64,000 nucleotides of DNA from Blasia pusilla (Eukaryota > Marchantiophyta > Marchantiopsida > Blasiales). The DNA lies in NCBI GenBank assembly GCA_050084515.1, contig CM114271.1, positions 3,534,001 to 3,598,000 of the forward strand, written 5' to 3'. The position numbers and the translations under genes were made by a program. The stretch's first letter is position 1, and every line of letters starts with the position of its first letter. The notes under the pieces are model-generated. The model was not told the origin of the DNA and searched no databases. It worked only from the letters and a program-made list of their open reading frames with translations. Positions 23,444 to 34,830 of this stretch are shown piece after piece.

Positions 23444-23563
23444 GCAGGAAACGAGACGAGAATATAGAGAGCAGGAAACGAGACGAGAATAGAGAGAGCA
23501 GGAAACAAGACGAGAATAGAGAGAACAGGAAACAAGACGAGAATAGAGAGAGCAGGAAACGAA
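23444..23563. repeat. 27-bp tandem repeat, about 4.5 copies
   Basis: The word [G/A]CAGGAAAC[G/A]AGACGAG recurs at 23444, 23471, 23498 and 23525, with a partial copy at 23552, an exact 27-bp period. The unit is a multiple of three, so the minus strand stays open through the array with a Phe/Leu/Ser-rich repeat. That frame shows no start context or domain, so I treat it as a minisatellite. Confidence 0.9.
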
Positions 23564-23614
23564 TTACCAAATTGAGAGGGATATTGCGCTGCGATCTGGT
23601 CGCTCACGCCGTAT

Positions 23615-24003
23615 CCGGTGGATGTGGCAGCCATCACTGAGGATGAATGTGCTTACTAAAACAAGGAGGGCCGCCCATCGTTAATGCGGAATTCGTATCG
23701 AAGATTTGCTCTGGTCCGGTCGCGGTCTTCCCTCACGGACATATTGTTCTGGTGGATGTCGCAGCGAAACTAGTGAGGAGTAATGAGTACACGAGACCAA
23801 CGGACGCAGCAGCAGCAGCTGCTTCCTGCGGAATGCAACCCGAAGACTAGAGTTATGGTTTCAAGGTCTCCTGAGGGCTATGGCAGCAATTACTGAGGAG
23901 GAGTAATGAGCTTACTATAAAAGAAAAAAAAAGGGGCCGCAGCTGATTCTTCATGTGGAATGAATTCAACTTGAAGGTTTATAGTCTTCTTGGGGACCGT
24001 AGA
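23615..24003 (+). repeat. Diverged tandem triplication, unit about 125-135 bp
   Basis: Three related units start near 23617, 23751 and 23875. Each opens with GGTGGATGT[G/C]GCAGC or GGGCTATGGCAGC, then ACTGAGGA...AATG.GCTTACTA or a variant. Each continues through a GGGCCGC or GCAGCAGCTGC block and a TGCGGAAT/TGTGGAAT word, and ends with a GGTCT/AGTCT...CTCCTGAGG-type segment. Similarity is lower between units 1 and 3. There is no consistent reading frame. Confidence 0.65.
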
Positions 24004-24261
24004 GATATATATGAGTGCACTATCAGCATGAAATATGGCTACTTTCTAGAGGATCATGAGCATCTCATGTTTCTATGATGTGAAAATAATCTTATGAAAG
24101 GTTAATGAATTTCAATGCATTGGGATAGCATAAGTATATAGGTTTTCATTTTACGTTATGCTGTCCTCGTTTTGGGTTTCTTTAATTTATCACTAATATT
24201 TTGTAACATGGCCGAGAGCATGGAAAGATTAATCGGAAATGCATAGGAAAGAATATGTATA

Positions 24262-24340
24262 GAATCACCTCCATGTCATAGAATGCATAGAATCACCTCC
24301 ATGTCCTTTCCATGCATATGCATGGAAAAGACATGGAGGT
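24262..24340. repeat. 46-nt near-perfect palindrome with a preceding direct duplication
   Basis: Bases 24295-24340 form an inverted repeat with 23-nt arms starting ACCTCCATGTC and centred on GCAT/ATGC, with a single mismatch. The left arm is preceded by a direct copy of AGAATCACCTCCATGTC at 24261-24277. It resembles the remains of a small foldback element. Confidence 0.85.
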
Positions 24341-24957
24341 AATTCATTATTTTGCCATAAAAGATGCACATGAGAAGGAAATAAATGGACTATTAGCATT
24401 GGTGGATATGGATCATTAAGTAAGGAGATGAGATGAATAACAAGTCCCACGTTGAGAAGATGAGATGAATAACGTAAGAGAACTAACATGTGGAGGCCAA
24501 GGATAATAACCGGCATGATAACACAACGGCATGGAGTAACACGTGGAACAAAAAATGAGATGTTTTGATTCTATCCGTCGGTCAGTTTGATCGATTTGAG
24601 AAGTTCACATCCGAGGGTTGGGAAATCTACCTAATAACTTGCATTGTGCAGCCTTTGCACTCGGAATTGACTATTGTAGGGGCCATGATAAGATTAAGCT
24701 CAGCTCCATGCAAATATTCTTCGATCGGTTCCCTTGTATGTATGGAACATTGGAGATTATGACGTCACTAAATTCTACTATGTGTCTCCTTTAAACATGA
24801 GATGCATGCCGATATTGAAGTTCTAATGTTAATATAATCTTTTTGGATCCTAGAAGAGGTCCCTTCTTGATTCTTGCATAAAAATAAGTCCATGCACATA
24901 TAAAAAATCCACTCTAATTTTAACAAGTGCGAACATAGTGTTTTTGAAGCACCTTCT
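24341..24957. other. AT-rich DNA left of the copia element, no gene seen
   Basis: GAGATGAATAAC is repeated at about 24426 and 24462. Otherwise there is no recognisable content up to the left long terminal repeat. Confidence 0.5.
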
Positions 24958-25219
24958 TGTTAAAAAAAAGTGAAGACCTATAAACCCATAAGGACTCAAC
25001 CGTGTTCAAGGCCACTCTAATTATATTAGCATAGACTTAGAACTATATATTAGTCTAGTAGATTAGTTAGATTCGCTTCTTAGTAGGAAGGAGGCTCTTT
25101 TCTCTTCATATGATATGTCTTCTCCTTTCACGCAGTTTGAGTTGCTAGGTTCACTTTGTTAATGGTGTTAGGACTTTGCATTGATTTATTTCATTATTAT
25201 GCATTTGAATTTTTTATCG
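24958..25219 (+). repeat. Left long terminal repeat of the Ty1/copia element
   Basis: It begins TGTTAAAAA and aligns with 28784-29038. Shared blocks are GGCCACTC.AATTATATTAGC.TAGACTTAGAA near the start and a long identical tract around GTTAATGGTGTTAGGACTTT near the end. The middle is gapped, so the insertion is old. The end (ATCG) seems to be a mutated ...ATCA. The next bases, TAGTATCATAGTTATG (25220-25235), fit a decayed initiator-methionine tRNA primer-binding site (TGGTATCAGAGC type). Confidence 0.85.
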
Positions 25220-28200
25220 TAGTATCATAGTTATGTTAGACTTGGTAATTGCTATGATGCAAAGTCTTTTTCCATTGATTTATGTTTCTTTAGTTTTCCT
25301 AGTTTTTCTTCTAATCTGAAAATTAATCTCACACTTTACATAGACTTTTCATTGGTAAAAGGCTCATTGACGTTGCTTTTATTTCATTTTCCATAGCAAT
25401 GGCTTCTTCATCATCCCATCACCACCTTGAACAACTTGATGAAAGAAACTATAGCATGTTGTATTTTTCTATGATGTATTTATTGAGTGCTTTTTATGTA
25501 TGTTGAAGGGAAAATTGAGAGACCAAGTGAGGAAAATGCTCATGCGAGAGATAAATAGGATGAGGAAGAGATGGAAGAGAGAGCGTAGATTATTTTGCAT
25601 ATAAAGCTATCGCAGCAAAGTCATATTAGAAAGTGTAGGACAATGAAGGAGATGTAGGAAGTGTTAGCTCAAATCCATAAACCATCAAGTATTACTACAA
25701 AGCTTAATTTGCATATGAAGCTTTATAATCTTTGAAATTACGCAAGAAATTTTACGGTCCGTACTCCTCGAAGAGGTGGCGAGGCGTAAGTTAGCTTTTG
25801 CTTTTTTGGTGCAATCGACGGGGAAGCTTCCCCAACACAAGCAAAACGTAAGGTTGGACCACAAGTATGGAAATTTGAAAGGGAAAATCAACGTTTTAAA
25901 GTCAACCAGTAGATGTCAAACTTGTGGACAAATTGGGCATTGGAAGGGTGATTCTGAATGTCCAAAATTGAGAGACTATGCAACGAGTGCAAGTGTAGTT
26001 GTGGTCCTCTCAATAGGCGAGATGGTCAACATGCATTTAGCAAATGTACCAAGATCATTGGTAGATTATATTCGCATTGATTCTTCTGTCGATGTGCGTA
26101 TAAAAGGGGATTGAGAAGCGTATACGCTTCTATCCATTACAACCTTGTGCAAAAGGGGTTGCAGCTTCAACTTGGATGGAGATGGGATAGATTGGTTCCT
26201 ACCGTATAAAGATCTACTTGCTCTTGGGAAGCTTAAGGGAAAGGCTTATCTCATGTGTTTTGAAATTGAGCACACCAAAATTTTGGTAAAAGCTTGTATT
26301 GCAGGTCGATCACTTCTTGAGTGGCATCTAGCATTGGCACATGCATCTACATCAAAACTTCGTGAAGTAGAGCGCTCGCCGCTTAGGAGTTGTTGCAGGT
26401 TTGAAAATTGTTGGTAACAAAGAGCTAATACCAACATGTGAGGCATATATTTTCGTTAAGGCATATCTTCAGCCTTTTCTAGAGGCACATAAGCATGCAA
26501 AGGGAATTCTATATGTGGTCATTTCAGATCTAGGATACTATGACATGCCTAGCTTTGGAGATGCTAAATGGATGGCTGTGTAGATAGATAAGTGTTTGCA
26601 ATACACTGACTTAGCTTTCCTAAAGACTAAAGATCAGACTCATGAAGTATACCAGATTTGGGAGAGAGAAGTGTAGAGAAAGATGGAGCGGAAGGTGAAA
26701 ACTTTCCTTACTGACCAAGGCACGGAGTTATTGAACGAGAAGCTTGGTTCATACTTCAAGGCATAAGGAAACCGAAATATGGTAACAACTTCATACACAC
26801 ATGAGGTTGTTGGGATGGCGGAGCAAATGATGCGCACTATCTTTGAAGGAGTTTGCACACTCCTTGTAAGAACAAAGTTAGATTGTCGTTATTTGGGCCT
26901 ATGCAGTAAAATTTGTTGTGTGGACTCACAATCGGCTACCACATGCACAACTTAGTGGTAAGACACCCTGTATATAAAGCATTCTATAATGAGAAATCTT
27001 CTTTTCCCATGCTCATCCATTTGGTTTGTTCTGCTTGGTATCATATACCAAAGAAAAAGCAAAAAAAACTTGATGAAAGGGCAAGGAAAGCTATTTTTGT
27101 CAGCTATTTTGAGATTTCGAAGGGGTATGAGATTTATCTACTTGAGAGTAAGGAGATAATTCTTAGTTTTGATGTCATGTTTGATGAAAAGAAGCTAAAA
27201 ATTGTGACCTTTGACCTTGGCCCTTCAAGGACCAATGACTCTCGAGATATTGACCTTCATGTTGTGAAGTTTGGTTCTTCCAATCATACGAGAATCCCGG
27301 ACACCATAGAAGTTGGTGACACAAATGTTCTTGAAGAAAAAGAGGAAATTGGCGGAGGAAGTGAAGATAATATGGAAGGAGATGTTCAACTAGAACAACT
27401 TGTGCAATCTCACTCAAGGGGTGGAATTGATCTGATCAACATTATTGATGGACCATGCAGGCCTTAAAGTTTGAACACCTTGGAGAGAAGATGATGACTA
27501 TATATGAGTAGATTTTCTTTTGGTGATGCTTGAATTAGCAAAGGTTCCTCCACACTCTCAATCCGATCCCAAGACCTTGGAAGAAGCTTTGAACTCTCCC
27601 TTTGCAAATGAATGGAAAGTGGCCATCTAGGAGGATTTGGAATCTATAAACGAGCATGGAATATGGGAGTTCGTAGATCTACCACTTGGAAGAAAACCCA
27701 TAGATTCAAGATGCGTGTTTTGCACCAAGGTTGCATCAAATGGATCAATTGAGAGGTTCAAAACACGGTTGGTTGCAAAACGCTACCCCCAAATCGAAGA
27801 TTTTGACTATCATGAGTCTTTTGCACTTGTGGCATGCCTTGCAACAATTAGTGTGTTTTTTGCCCTATCAACCACTCTAGATTTGATTGTTCAACAACTT
27901 GATGTTGTTTTAGCTTATTTGAATGGTAAACTTAAGAAGGAGAATATCTTCATGAGAGGGCTTGAAGGTTTGGATACTCCTCTAGAGCACAAAGGCGAGG
28001 TTGTGTGATTGCTAAAGACTTTATATGGTCTGAAGCAAGCTAGACATGGATGGAATGAGAACTTGGATTGCTCCTTATTGACACTTGATTGGCAGCGCTC
28101 TAATTTTGACCCATATCTCTACACAATGAAGAGGGATCAGTTGGTCCTTGCCCTTATTGTGTATGTTGACAATGTGTTGATTGGGGGGAAAAATTTTGAG

Positions 28201-28783
28201 ATCGTTGTGACTCAAAAGGAAGATTTGGAGGGGTGCTATAAGATGAAAGATCTTGGTGAGTTGAATCATTTTCTTTGCATCACTTTTTCTCGACGTAAAG
28301 GAGATGGAGCCATAGATCCAAACTAAGTACGCGTCTCAAAATCTTGAAGAATTTGGGATGAAGGAGGCAAAAGATGTTGCAACACCAATGGAGCCAGGGC
28401 ATTGGTGCGAAAGATGTATCGCTTGACTCAAAAGGAGTCAAATTATATCAACAAGCATTGGAATTTTTGTTGTATTTGGAAAATGCAACTAAGTATGATA
28501 TCTCTTTTGCTTGCTAGCACTTTGCACGTTATATGTCTCGACCTTGCACATCACATTGGCAAGGAGTGAAACATGGTCGCACCAAACACTTTGATATTCA
28601 ACACCACTTCATAAGGAAGTGCGTAGAGAAAGGAGAAGTGGAACTCAAGTGTTGGCCAATAAAGCAAATGGCGACACACATCTTGACAAAACCACTAACT
28701 AGAGAAAAGTTTATTGCTTGTAGAAATATGTTAAGACTAGTGGAAGTCTAAAAAAGATGAGTTGCCCTTCCACAGAGAAGGAG
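25220..28783 (+). mobile_element. Ty1/copia internal region, gag-pol pseudogene
   Basis: Gag starts at an ATG at 25399 (MASSSSHHHLEQLDERNYS) and is soon interrupted. A zinc knuckle CQTCGQIGHWKGDSEC lies at about 25918-25965. The pre-integrase motif WHLALAHAS is at about 26322. The integrase core is fragmented, with TDQGTELL near 26710 and GMAEQMMRTIFEG near 26812. Its C-terminal part (KLDERARKAIFVSY, then SFDVMFDE) follows to about 27200. Reverse transcriptase spans 27600-28326 with YGLKQA. Its active site reads YVDN instead of YVDD. RNase H keeps only its C-terminal part (RTKHFDIQHHFIRKCVEKGE, then ILTKPL) at 28570-28751, because the part between 28326 and 28533 is damaged. Stops include 26581, 26674, 26764, 27628 and 28006. 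The domain order gag-IN-RT-RH defines Ty1/copia. The element cannot move on its own. Confidence 0.92.
28773..28783 (+). other. Polypurine tract of the copia element
   Basis: The purine-rich AGAGAAGGAG directly precedes the TG of the right long terminal repeat, as expected for the plus-strand primer site. Confidence 0.6.
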
Positions 28784-29038
28784 TGTTAAAAATAAGGAAG
28801 ACCAATAAGCCCTTAAGGATTGGACTTTGTTCAGGGCCACTCCAATTATATTAGCCTAGACTTAGAATTATAAATCTGATATATTAGTTAGACTCACTTA
28901 TTATTCTTAACGAGGTATGATATGTCTTTTACTTTCACATAGTGAGTAGTGCATCCGAGTTGCTAAAGTTAACTTTGTTAATGGTGTTAGGACTTTGCAT
29001 TGATTTATTTCATTACTATGCAATTGGATCTTTTATCA
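28784..29038 (+). repeat. Right long terminal repeat of the Ty1/copia element
   Basis: It starts TGTTAAAAATAAGG and ends ...TTTTATCA. It contains a TATAAAT box-like word near 28872. It is diverged from the left repeat by many substitutions and several indels. No exact 5-bp target duplication is visible: the flanks read CTTCT on the left and ATCTT on the right. Confidence 0.85.
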
Positions 29039-29446
29039 ATCTTTTAAAGAAGGGTTCCACTTCTTTGGGGATAGAGGGAGGAAGGGGCGATTTACTTATG
29101 CAATAAAGAAAAATTTTCAAAGAATTCAGTGTCAAAGTTTATGTATAAACATTTTTCATCGCAGGATGCGCAAAGGACTCTTACTTATGTAGTGTACTTT
29201 GGCCAATCTTTGAAGTATCAAAGATTGAAATGTAGATACACTCAATTGTCCAAACCATAAATGCAAAATTTGACTCATACCTATACTTTGTTAGATTCAC
29301 AAGTTCAACCAAACCCAAATGGAGACACGAGTTCCCTAGAAGAAGGATATGCGCAAGTAATATTCCACCTCATTTGGTACCCCCTCTTTCGACATGTGAC
29401 TTCCATAGAATATAGTATGCACCCAAGTCCGTCTACCTTCGATTAG

Positions 29447-29533
29447 TAAACTCCTCTGTCACCTCATTGGAGTATCACTTGGAAGAGAGTGAACTCCACT
29501 GTCACTTCATTGGAGTATCACTTGGAAGAGAGT
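29447..29533. repeat. Tandem repeat, 43-bp unit, two copies
   Basis: AACTCC[T/A]CTGTCAC[C/T]TCATT and the following GGAGTATCACTTGGAAGAG are present twice in a row with only two visible differences. The duplication is recent compared with the surrounding remnants. Confidence 0.9.
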
Positions 29534-29859
29534 GCTACGCTCTTTCAAATACATTTTTTGAACTATTTAAAGAAACTCTAATTTATGATCAAGTCACATG
29601 TATGGTCAAGTCAAATATGTGGCTTGTACATCCCAAATCATTTACTTGTGATTCTCCCTATAGGGGGAGGTTTCAGTTACTCAATAGACTACTTCTAGCT
29701 TGAATAACACCAAATCCAAGAATATAACAAAGTAAAGATATAATGTATGCATTCAAATCTCCAATTTCTTTCAACCCAAATAACATTATACATGCGGTAA
29801 GACTAAGTGGACACCTATAAAAGTTTGGCTAAGAATTGAACTAAATCCCAAAATGGTCA

Positions 29860-29985
29860 AATGATCTTTTAAATCAATTTTGAATGGTCCTATTGGTTGA
29901 GAAGGCGAGCAATCCAATGGCCTAAGAGGGCCAGATGTCGACAGGAGAGGTTTGATAATCGTAAGGGCACTCTTCAATAATAATG
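29860..29985 (+). repeat. Dispersed repeat family, copy 1
   Basis: The landmarks AAT...GGTCCTATTGGTTGAGAAGGC, AAGAGGGCCAGA, CAGGAGAGGTTTG and GGCACTCTTCAATAATAATGG are shared, in order, with 38540-38650. The right-hand part also matches the arms of the foldback element at 61.2-62.4 kb. Confidence 0.65.
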
Positions 29986-30460
29986 GAGAAAAACATTGGA
30001 TACCCAAACTAAAACTACCCTCACCAAATTCCTGCATCTAGGGACCCACACTCTAAATGGATTTACAAACCATGCTCCATAGAGCATTTGATATCTTTTT
30101 GCGGATGGGAAAATGCATGAATTATCCAAATACTTTCAGGGCTTGAACCCCACACATTAAAACCATCTTTCCAATATCCCCAAAATTTGACACCCCCAAA
30201 TAATTAATCCTCCACTATTTCCAAGTTCAATTGGCTCAATAAAAGGCCTTTTCACTATTTGAAGTCCATATTCCACTTAGTCATGACTACAATCTCAAAA
30301 CACTCCCTAGCATCGTGTTCACCTCTTGGGGAGATAGAATCAAGTGCCAAACAGAAGTGAAAAATACACATCCACATTCTTCATTGTTGTATCAATCAGG
30401 CCCTTATAATCAGTAGAGACATGTGCTTGAAGGCACACCAACAAACTATAAAAGCAAGCC

Positions 30461-30613
30461 ATAAGCGTTTCAACCTTTCACCACTAAGCAAGTTTATGTG
30501 GTTAGTTGAGGGACTTGCTTGACATGGGCGTTCCACAAACTCGTCCAGCAAGTAAGTCATGAATGTTCCGACCTTTCATAGCTCAGCAAGATCATGTAGT
30601 TTGAATTGAGAGG
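30461..30613 (+). repeat. Approximate direct repeat, period about 96 bp
   Basis: TAAGCGTTTCAACCTTTCACCACTAAGCAAG (from 30461) and ATGAATGTTCCGACCTTTCATAGCTCAGCAAG (from 30558) are diverged copies, each followed by an ATGT.GTT word. No coding role is visible. Confidence 0.6.
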
Positions 30614-31030
30614 AAAGACATTAAAAGATGGGATGGAATGGGAAAGAGACCATGGGAGAACCCAGCAAATGAAAATGAAGAACTCAAAGAATAGGCAGGC
30701 CCACTCGGTTGGAATGAAAGAAACAGCAGGAAATGACAAGAAAACGAGGTAACCCTAAACTTCACCGACTTCTTAGGGTAAGGTCTGAGAAAATACTGGT
30801 TTATTTCAGTCTTCAGGAAAATTCTGTCGAGGCAGGTTTGTGCTGTTGCTATCTTTCCAAAACTGGAATAGCAATCAAATGATAAGAGTTTCATAGGGGT
30901 TCCAAAGAGAATCAGCGACTGGACATTGTATCACTTTTCTTGGATTCCAAAGCAAGAAATCCATCCCAATTCTCACTACCTAAATTTATATGACAAAATC
31001 CCAAACAAGTGAAAGAAATGAAGATTCTGG

Positions 31031-31400
31031 TCATTGGATTAATCTCATCATGACGTCATTTTGTGCATCATTACTATTATACTCACAAGCTTTTTTGAAA
31101 ATCTTATTTCGAGAGACATTTCTTCCATCAGAAACGTCAAAGTATAGCTGATAACTCTCTGAACAATAGTACAATCCGAAGTTTGAAAGGTTGTGGATCC
31201 CACCAGATGGAGCAAGGGTCTTGTCACCCCCAAGCATACCAACAAACCTGGTGGTAAAACCTGATCTGAAGTGACATACTCCATCACATAAAAGGCTTGT
31301 CCAGCTGCCTGCTTGCCCTGGTCGATGTTGATACCAGTTTGGAAAGGATAGGCTGGATGAAAGTGGACCTCACCAAAGCTTCTACTGGACTAATTTAACA
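31031..31400 (-). pseudogene. Possible gene fragment of unknown function downstream of dapB
   Basis: On the minus strand one frame reads ...VHFHPAYPFQ, then GQAFYVMEYVTSDQVLPPG. It is followed, after a frame change near 31230, by GMLGGDKTLAPSGGIHNLSN and a longer tail to 31031. The composition is that of a real protein and the two frames join naturally, which suggests a frameshift or a small intron. I do not recognise the family. It could be the last exon of a truncated gene or coding-like sequence in the dapB 3' region. Confidence 0.3.
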
Positions 31401-31661
31401 GGAGAAAAATGTTAATTAGGACAAAATTTGGGACTCAAAGAGAACTGGCAACGCTCTGAGAACCGGCATATCAGGTTTCCGAAAGGCTGGGCTTGAACTT
31501 CAGAAAAAGAGGAATGGGTGATCAATGCGAAGGAAGTTACACTTCTTCTAAGCCTAGTTATGACGCCGAGGCATGTCCTGTGAGTGACGTAATGACAATC
31601 ACCAGAACCTCTGACTCGCACCTTCTTTTCTCCAGGAAAGCTTGCTTGCTCTTCGCTTCTC

Positions 31662-34456
31662 TTAACGCATGCTACCCTCTCGCAGAACGTCAATCATGTT
31701 GTAGACCTTCTTCTCGGATTGCTCCTCGATCTTAACCATTGGACAGACGCATTATTAGTGCCATTCATGACTACAGGGCTTGAATGGCGATTAAGTGGAA
31801 ATTTTCGGTCCAATGGGGGAACCTCACATCTCACTATAACTTCAACTGATAAGAAAATCAACATCTCCTCCAAAATGCAAATGGATAGAATCTGCACTGT
31901 TACTTCTTGATAAAATGTGGAGAGAACAAGGGAGTACACCATAGCTACCTTCTTCATGAGAAATAGAACTGCATCAACAGTTCCTTGAGCATAAATACTC
32001 CTCCCACAAACATTGTGCTGGAACTCAAACGCAACCCTGAAGATACCAAGAGAATGGATTACACCATATCCTGTACTTGAGAAGAAAGGAGCGTTTCGAA
32101 TGTAGAACTCACAATTGCAGACCAACTCAACTCCCTGACTGGGCAGGCAACACTCAGACTTTTTGCTTACGTCTGATCAGGTGAAACAACCCGGTATGTG
32201 TGGAAAGCATGACCATTCAAGAACTCCTCAGGGACTCCTATCCTGTTTGTTTGCTCTTCACGATCCCGTATCAGCTCAACCTGGGAAGTATACCCACAAA
32301 TCTTAGCTATCTGGTAAGGATCCTGGTGGAAAGTGATTGTGGCCCATCTCATCCCCTTGCTTGTGCCACAGCAAAGAAACTCTCAGTGGTGTATGAGTAA
32401 GACAGCCATCTCTTCTAGTACACAACAAAATCGCTAAAAGGATGGTTTACAAAACGACCTTGAAGTCTACCAGGCCAGAAAGAGGCTAACAAGTTCAAAA
32501 AAACCAAGCGAATATCCATCTGCACATCTGAAATGAATGGGGAATTCCGACAGATATAAACTCCTTGTGCATAATGAATCAGTGACACACCTCGTCAATA
32601 TCAAAGTCGAGACCGAGCTTTACAAAGCTTCCTATAATGGCTTTGGCTGTGCCTGATGTGTCCAACTTGCTCGCCTGGTGAGATTCTGTCACCTGTCGTA
32701 ATAAACTCTTCATTTAAGCAAGCTTTACGTTTTACTCACACCAAAGTGGAGAGGAAGTGCACATCTGGCAAAAATGGGAAAGAAACGAACTCTACACTAG
32801 TGCGGAGCAATTAAGCTTTAGATTTACAAACCTTCAGTGTGTAGCCTGAAAACGCCCCTGGGAACTGTTCTGCCATGATTTCCATTGCCGCCTGAAATGC
32901 AACTACCTAAATTGCAAAATATCTGAAGTGAGAAACAGTTCTTTCCAAACAGCACATGCCACCTGAACCTGCCTGAACATCTGCGACAAACCAAAATGCT
33001 AGATGAGAAGTTTTGACCGTGTCTAGGTATGGAGAAGACTCATACCTGCTTTCCCATCTGTGGAGAGATAACAGCAAAATTTCCAGAAGCTTGCACAACG
33101 TCCATTAGCTTGAGCCTGTCTCCCCCAGTTGTACCCATAACAAAAGGTACACCTCGCCTGCAGTAGAATTCAGCATTATCTGGAAAGATTGTGACACAAC
33201 TATTTCATTACCAGAGCCTTTTTGATGAGTCGGGCGACAAGTTTCAAACATATAGAAAATTGATAAAGTCTAACACGTAGATGGACTTTGCATTGGGTAC
33301 GCTAGTCACCAGTCCAGATGACCAAAAGTTATTTCCAAGCTTCAATGGTGGGAATTAAAAAAGAGCTTTGTGCATACCCTACAAAAAAAACAGAAGATGA
33401 GAACACACGCAGGGTTCCCAATGAATGTAAATCTGACAATTAGGAGACAATTCTCACCATTCACTGCCATTGGAACGGTGTAGTCCACCACCACCAACTT
33501 GGGGTACTCGATAAGAACCTTGTCCATGACTGATTCTCGCTCAGATTTATCATGCACTTTCACTTTCACACCCTTCACATCGATCTCATCTTCTAGAACT
33601 GATCCTCCAGTCAAGCTGTAAGGAACCAGCTGGAGACCTGCCTCCACAGCTGCCTCAGCTGAAGCACGTCCCATCTTTCCCATGCAATCATTGACCTGCA
33701 GAGATGACAGCCCATTCATCATTCTTGGCGACATTGCCTCCCTGACCCGCCAGGTCCCGACTCGAGCAATCTAACACAAAATGACTACCTCTCTGGAATG
33801 TGAGGGAGGGGGATGATGAATCATGGGTGCCATAATCTCTGAATGGGAGACACGTCTTAAAATGAAACAAACGGCCAATCTGGAACTACTCCCTCAAATA
33901 TCTCCTTGCTCCACCAAATGCCAACTCCACGGATGCAATCCACCGTCAAAAGCTCTTTACGAGTCTCAGTAGCATAGAAATTACTTGCTCAGGAAAATCA
34001 GGATCACCAATAGGAGGACTCCTGATACATGAATCCAAGCCCTGCTTGCAATACACTCTCTCGCAGCCCCAAAAGTCGTCCGACCAGTAGTACCAAATGC
34101 AAAGTGCCTAGACTCGCAACGTCAGTACTATAAATGCAACCATAGCACATGAAATCCACCAAATGATCAAGAAATACAGAGGAAGAGGAAGAAAGTACCA
34201 TGACTGGGCCGAAGCGCGTCACAGGAGACTCAGGTTTCTCTGCAGCAGCGGAAGCTCGCACTTGCAGAGTCTCCATTTGCCTCCTCACGCCGGCACTCCG
34301 TTCCTGCTTGCGCAGCTGCGCCACGGCCAACCTCGAGCTCCCCCAAGTCCCCGCGGATCTCTGGAAGCCGCTCGCACAGGCACCCGCATTCCCACTCCAC
34401 AGGTGCGCGTTCTTCACCTCCCACCGGAGGTGCACCGCCTGCGCCAAACTGTGCAT
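31662..34456 (-). CDS. DAPB: 4-hydroxy-tetrahydrodipicolinate reductase, plastid type (DapB/DHDPR), eight exons
   Basis: Exons (minus): 34456-34199, 33695-33458, 33179-33046, 32906-32832, 32692-32591, 32280-32171, 32036-31949, 31730-31662. All introns are GT-AG and the frame is kept, giving 357 aa. Exon 1 encodes a 70-80 residue Ser/Arg/Ala-rich leader, a probable chloroplast transit peptide, ending PVM before the Rossmann loop VNDCMGKMG (87-95). The enzyme reduces hydroxy-tetrahydrodipicolinate with NAD(P)H in the plastid lysine (diaminopimelate) pathway. Visible motifs are VVVDYT, the GTTGGD cofactor loop (181-186), and ESHQASKLDTSGTAKA with His240 and Lys244 at the catalytic positions. This separates it from the non-enzymatic CRR1 paralogue. 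The end, KVYNMIDVLREGSMR, is typical of plant DapB. Oddity: Asp89 replaces the usual first Gly of the nucleotide-binding loop (NGC.GKMG). The start is the first ATG of the frame. Length suits plant homologues (about 350 aa). Confidence 0.93.
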
Positions 34457-34518
34457 GCTGATGGGAGGGCTGTGCGAATGCGAGAACAATGTTCATTCAT
34501 TCATTCAGTGCATCGCTG

Positions 34519-34830
34519 CACTTTCGGCCGTCTCTGATTCGCCTCTACTCCCTTTCCGCACTTTCTCTGAGTCGCTCTATATCTTTCGCGTCGCGATGAG
34601 CAATTGCTTCCGCATTTCCTCTCTCTGTCACTCTAAACTTTCGCGTCGCGAGGATCAATTGTTTCTTCACTTTCTCTGAGCCACTCTATATCTTTCGCGT
34701 CGCGAGGAGCAATTGCTTCCTCACTTTCTGTCTCTGTCACTCTAAACATTCGCATCGCGAGGAGCACTTGTTTACTCACTTTCTCTGAGTCACTCTATAC
34801 CTTTCGCTTCGCAATTGTTCCCCCATATCT
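34519..34830 (-). repeat. 109-bp tandem repeat in the dapB upstream region
   Basis: CACTTTCTCTGAG recurs at 34559, 34668 and 34777, an exact 109-bp period, with about 2.5 units. Each unit is itself two related halves of about 54 bp marked by TTTCGCGTCGCGA.GA.CAATTG-type words. A weaker unit may begin at 34519. The array lies 100-370 bp upstream of the dapB start codon, so it is promoter or 5' leader sequence. Confidence 0.85.

Larger units (their letters stand above)
29540..31030. other. AT-rich intergenic DNA between the copia element and dapB
   Basis: Apart from the two small repeats annotated at 29860-29985 and 30461-30613, no gene, RNA or element end is recognisable. Minus-strand frames near 30560-30890 are hydrophobic but show no domain. 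Confidence 0.45.

Noticed and set aside
23298-23637. Minus-strand repeat protein over the 27-bp array
   Set aside because: The period is a multiple of three, so any frame stays open. The Phe/Leu/Ser repeat has no start context or family.
34457-34489. TTG at 34489 as the start of dapB
   Set aside because: Not an ATG. The first ATG in frame (34456) already gives a full-length transit-peptide-like leader.
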